Source: an uncultured Dehalococcoidia bacterium | GTDB taxonomy: Bacteria > Chloroflexota > Dehalococcoidia > Dehalococcoidales > UBA3254 | DNA length: 7,406 bases | Direction of reading: 5' to 3' | Assembly: GCA_903890885.1 (NCBI GenBank) | Contig: CAITCX010000292.1 | Coordinates: 1-7,406 of the forward strand | Shown here: positions 6,102 through 7,406 of the stretch, one piece after another | How the letters are laid out: every line of letters starts with the position of its first letter | How positions within the stretch are numbered: position 1 is the first letter of the stretch | Made by a program: the position numbers and the translations under genes | Notes under the pieces: model-generated | Databases searched by the model: none | Told to the model about the DNA's origin: nothing | The model's input: the letters and a program-made list of their open reading frames with translations, nothing else

Positions 6102-7178
6102 TTATTTCTTGCTATTGTATGAACCGCGATATCTCATGTAAGCCGGTACAGCTAAATCGTCTTCAGTCTTCAGTTTCCCAAGAGTATTCATGATTGCCTT
6201 TTCGCGGGCGGCGCCGGAGATCTGGTCTCTGGAGGCGAAACCGGTTGCGATCAGGGTCAATCTAACTTCATTGCCCATATTGGGATCAACATTGACGCCG
6301 AAAATGATATTGGCTTCAGGATCAACTGCATCACCAATAATCTTGGCGGCATCGCTAACTTCATATAGAGTCAAACTGCTTCCGCCGGCGACATTGAAGA
6401 GAACACCCTTGGCGCCAGTGATGCTGACATCCAGCATGGGGCTAGCCAGGGCTTCCTTGGCGGCATTAACGGCTCTATTTTGACCTGACCCACGTCCCAT
6501 GGACATCCAGGCCGGTCCGGCGTCTTTCATGATAGCTCTGATATCGGCGAAATCCAGGTTAACCAGGCCGGGTACGGTGATGACTTCAGCAATGGCCTGT
6601 ACAGCATGGCAAAGGATTTCATCAGCCATCTTGAAAGCACCATCAACAGAAGTTTTATTATCAGAAAGTTCAAGTAAGCGATCGTTAGGAACGATAATCA
6701 AAGTATCTACTCTGGAGATAAGCTGAGAAATACCCTCTTCAGCTACCTGCATACGCCGGGCGCCCTCAAAACCAAAAGGCTTGGTAACAGTAGCAATGGT
6801 TAGAGCACCGGATTGCTTGGCCATCTCAGCTACTACAGCAATTGAACCGGTACCAGTACCGCCGCCCATGCCAGCTGCCAGGAAGATCATATCAGATCCG
6901 GCGATAGCTTGTTTGATTTCATCACGGGTTTCTTCAGCCGATCTGCGGCCGACGTTGTGATCGCCGCCAGCTCCCAGGCCGCGGGTCAGTTTCTCACCCA
7001 GAGCAATACGCACTGGAGCTTCGGTGATTTCCAGATGAGCAGAGTCGGTATTCATGGCGATGAATTCAACACCGCGGATTTGTTCACGAACCATTCGGGT
7101 TATAGCATTACAACCCGCACCGCCCATGCCGATCACTTTGATCTTAGCCGGGCTAGGTACATAACTCGTTTTCGACAT
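6102..7178 (-). CDS. ftsZ: Cell division protein FtsZ
   Basis: The tubulin-like GTPase that polymerises into the Z ring at mid-cell; 358 residues. The nucleotide-binding N terminus has KVIGMGGAGCNA (14-25) and the tubulin signature GGGTGTG at 105-111. The catalytic T7 loop NLDFAD places Asn207, Asp209 and Asp212 where the family has them, so GTPase activity should be intact. The GPAWMSMGRG segment at 221-230 resembles Chloroflexota FtsZ as I remember it. After the globular core the linker is short (about 25 residues), followed by a recognisable C-terminal tail, DLAVPAYMRYRG, which normally docks FtsA. The ATG at 7178 is supported by AAGGAG seven bases upstream. The gene lies 40 bases after ftsA, in the usual ftsA-ftsZ operon order. 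Confidence 0.97.
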   Translation of the reverse strand: MSKTSYVPSPAKIKVIGMGGAGCNAITRMVREQIRGVEFIAMNTDSAHLEITEAPVRIALGEKLTRGLGAGGDHNVGRRSAEETRDEIKQAIAGSDMIFLAAGMGGGTGTGSIAVVAEMAKQSGALTIATVTKPFGFEGARRMQVAEEGISQLISRVDTLIIVPNDRLLELSDNKTSVDGAFKMADEILCHAVQAIAEVITVPGLVNLDFADIRAIMKDAGPAWMSMGRGSGQNRAVNAAKEALASPMLDVSITGAKGVLFNVAGGSSLTLYEVSDAAKIIGDAVDPEANIIFGVNVDPNMGNEVRLTLIATGFASRDQISGAAREKAIMNTLGKLKTEDDLAVPAYMRYRGSYNSKK

Positions 7179-7185
7179 ATATTCT

Positions 7186-7191
7186 CTCCTT
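7186..7191 (-). promoter_or_regulatory. Ribosome binding site of ftsZ
   Basis: AAGGAG on the minus strand, seven bases before the ATG, inside an A/G-only stretch between ftsA and ftsZ. No separate promoter is evident in the 40-base gap, so ftsZ is probably translated from the ftsA transcript. Confidence 0.8.
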
Positions 7192-7218
7192 CTCTTTTTT
7201 CTTAAATTGCTTTATTAA

Positions 7219-7406
7219 CTACCGGAAAAGTCGGAACAGGGAAGCGAACATACCACGCAGGCCAGACGGCTTGGTTACCCATTTTTGGGTATTATCATTT
7301 TTCATCTTCCAGAGAACTAAGCCGACGCTGGTGGCATAAGCGGGATCATTTAACAGGGCATTCGAAACACCATTCAAGGCGGGTGGAATACCGATTCTTA
7401 CAGGTA
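7219..7406 (-). CDS. ftsA: Cell division protein FtsA, C-terminal end (5' part outside window)
   Basis: The last 61 residues of FtsA, the actin-like ATPase that tethers FtsZ filaments to the membrane. The reading frame enters at 7404 and ends at a TAG (7221-7219). The stretch PVRIGIPPALNG followed by DPAYATSVGLVLW is the conserved final part of the FtsA actin fold (typical form: NPAYATAVGLL). After a short polar linker the protein ends in GLRGMFASLFRLFR, an amphipathic helix with Phe/Leu on one face and Arg on the other, as expected of the FtsA membrane-targeting sequence. Its position immediately ahead of ftsZ confirms the call. No other frame in this span stays open. Confidence 0.9.
   Translation of the reverse strand, partial: PVRIGIPPALNGVSNALLNDPAYATSVGLVLWKMKNDNTQKWVTKPSGLRGMFASLFRLFR

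Noticed and set aside
6909..7205. Plus-strand open frame opposite the start of ftsZ
   Set aside because: Antisense to the FtsZ nucleotide-binding core and the ftsZ ribosome binding site, with no domain signal.

Overview
All recognisable genes in this window lie on the minus strand, so the biology reads from the right end to the left. In transcription order they are: the 3' end of ftsA, ftsZ, a small winged-helix-like protein of unknown function, a 1384-residue CoA-dehydratase-type 'activase' fusion protein, cheC, and the first two thirds of cheD, which is cut by the left edge. There is no IS element, CRISPR array, tRNA or rRNA, and no sign of recent transfer.

The FtsZ sequence (a GPAWMSMGRG segment, a short C-terminal linker) together with an oxygen-sensitive type of iron-sulfur activase points to an anaerobic bacterium. 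My best guess is a member of the Chloroflexota close to Dehalococcoidia, held with moderate confidence from family memory only. cheC and cheD imply a chemotaxis-type signalling pathway of the kind that uses CheC and CheD, as in Bacillus and Thermotoga.

Region 7406-5987: ftsA and ftsZ form a cytokinesis operon with a 40-base gap and a strong ribosome binding site before ftsZ. An 11-bp perfect hairpin without a T tract follows ftsZ. Region 5986-5335: the small winged-helix gene, then a 292-base intergenic stretch with a 13-bp perfect hairpin and a clear promoter. Region 5334-1180: the giant fusion, with two activase (ASKHA ATPase) modules, a cysteine-rich linker and two HgdB-like modules. The two HgdB-like modules are recognisably duplicated copies of each other. 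Region 1179-956: a probable terminator for the fusion gene and a separate promoter for cheCD. Region 955-1: cheC (TTG start) and cheD.

The most interesting points are these. (1) The fusion protein appears to carry a whole ATP-driven electron-injection machine on one chain: paired activase halves plus paired three-cysteine reductase halves. (2) The fusion gene and cheC have nearly identical promoters (TTGGTA, 18-base spacer, TATAAT, with a conserved spacer), and the fusion gene looks leaderless. (3) CheC has lost its first phosphatase site, and CheD has Val where the family has its catalytic-triad Thr. The functional role of the fusion cannot be fixed from sequence alone.
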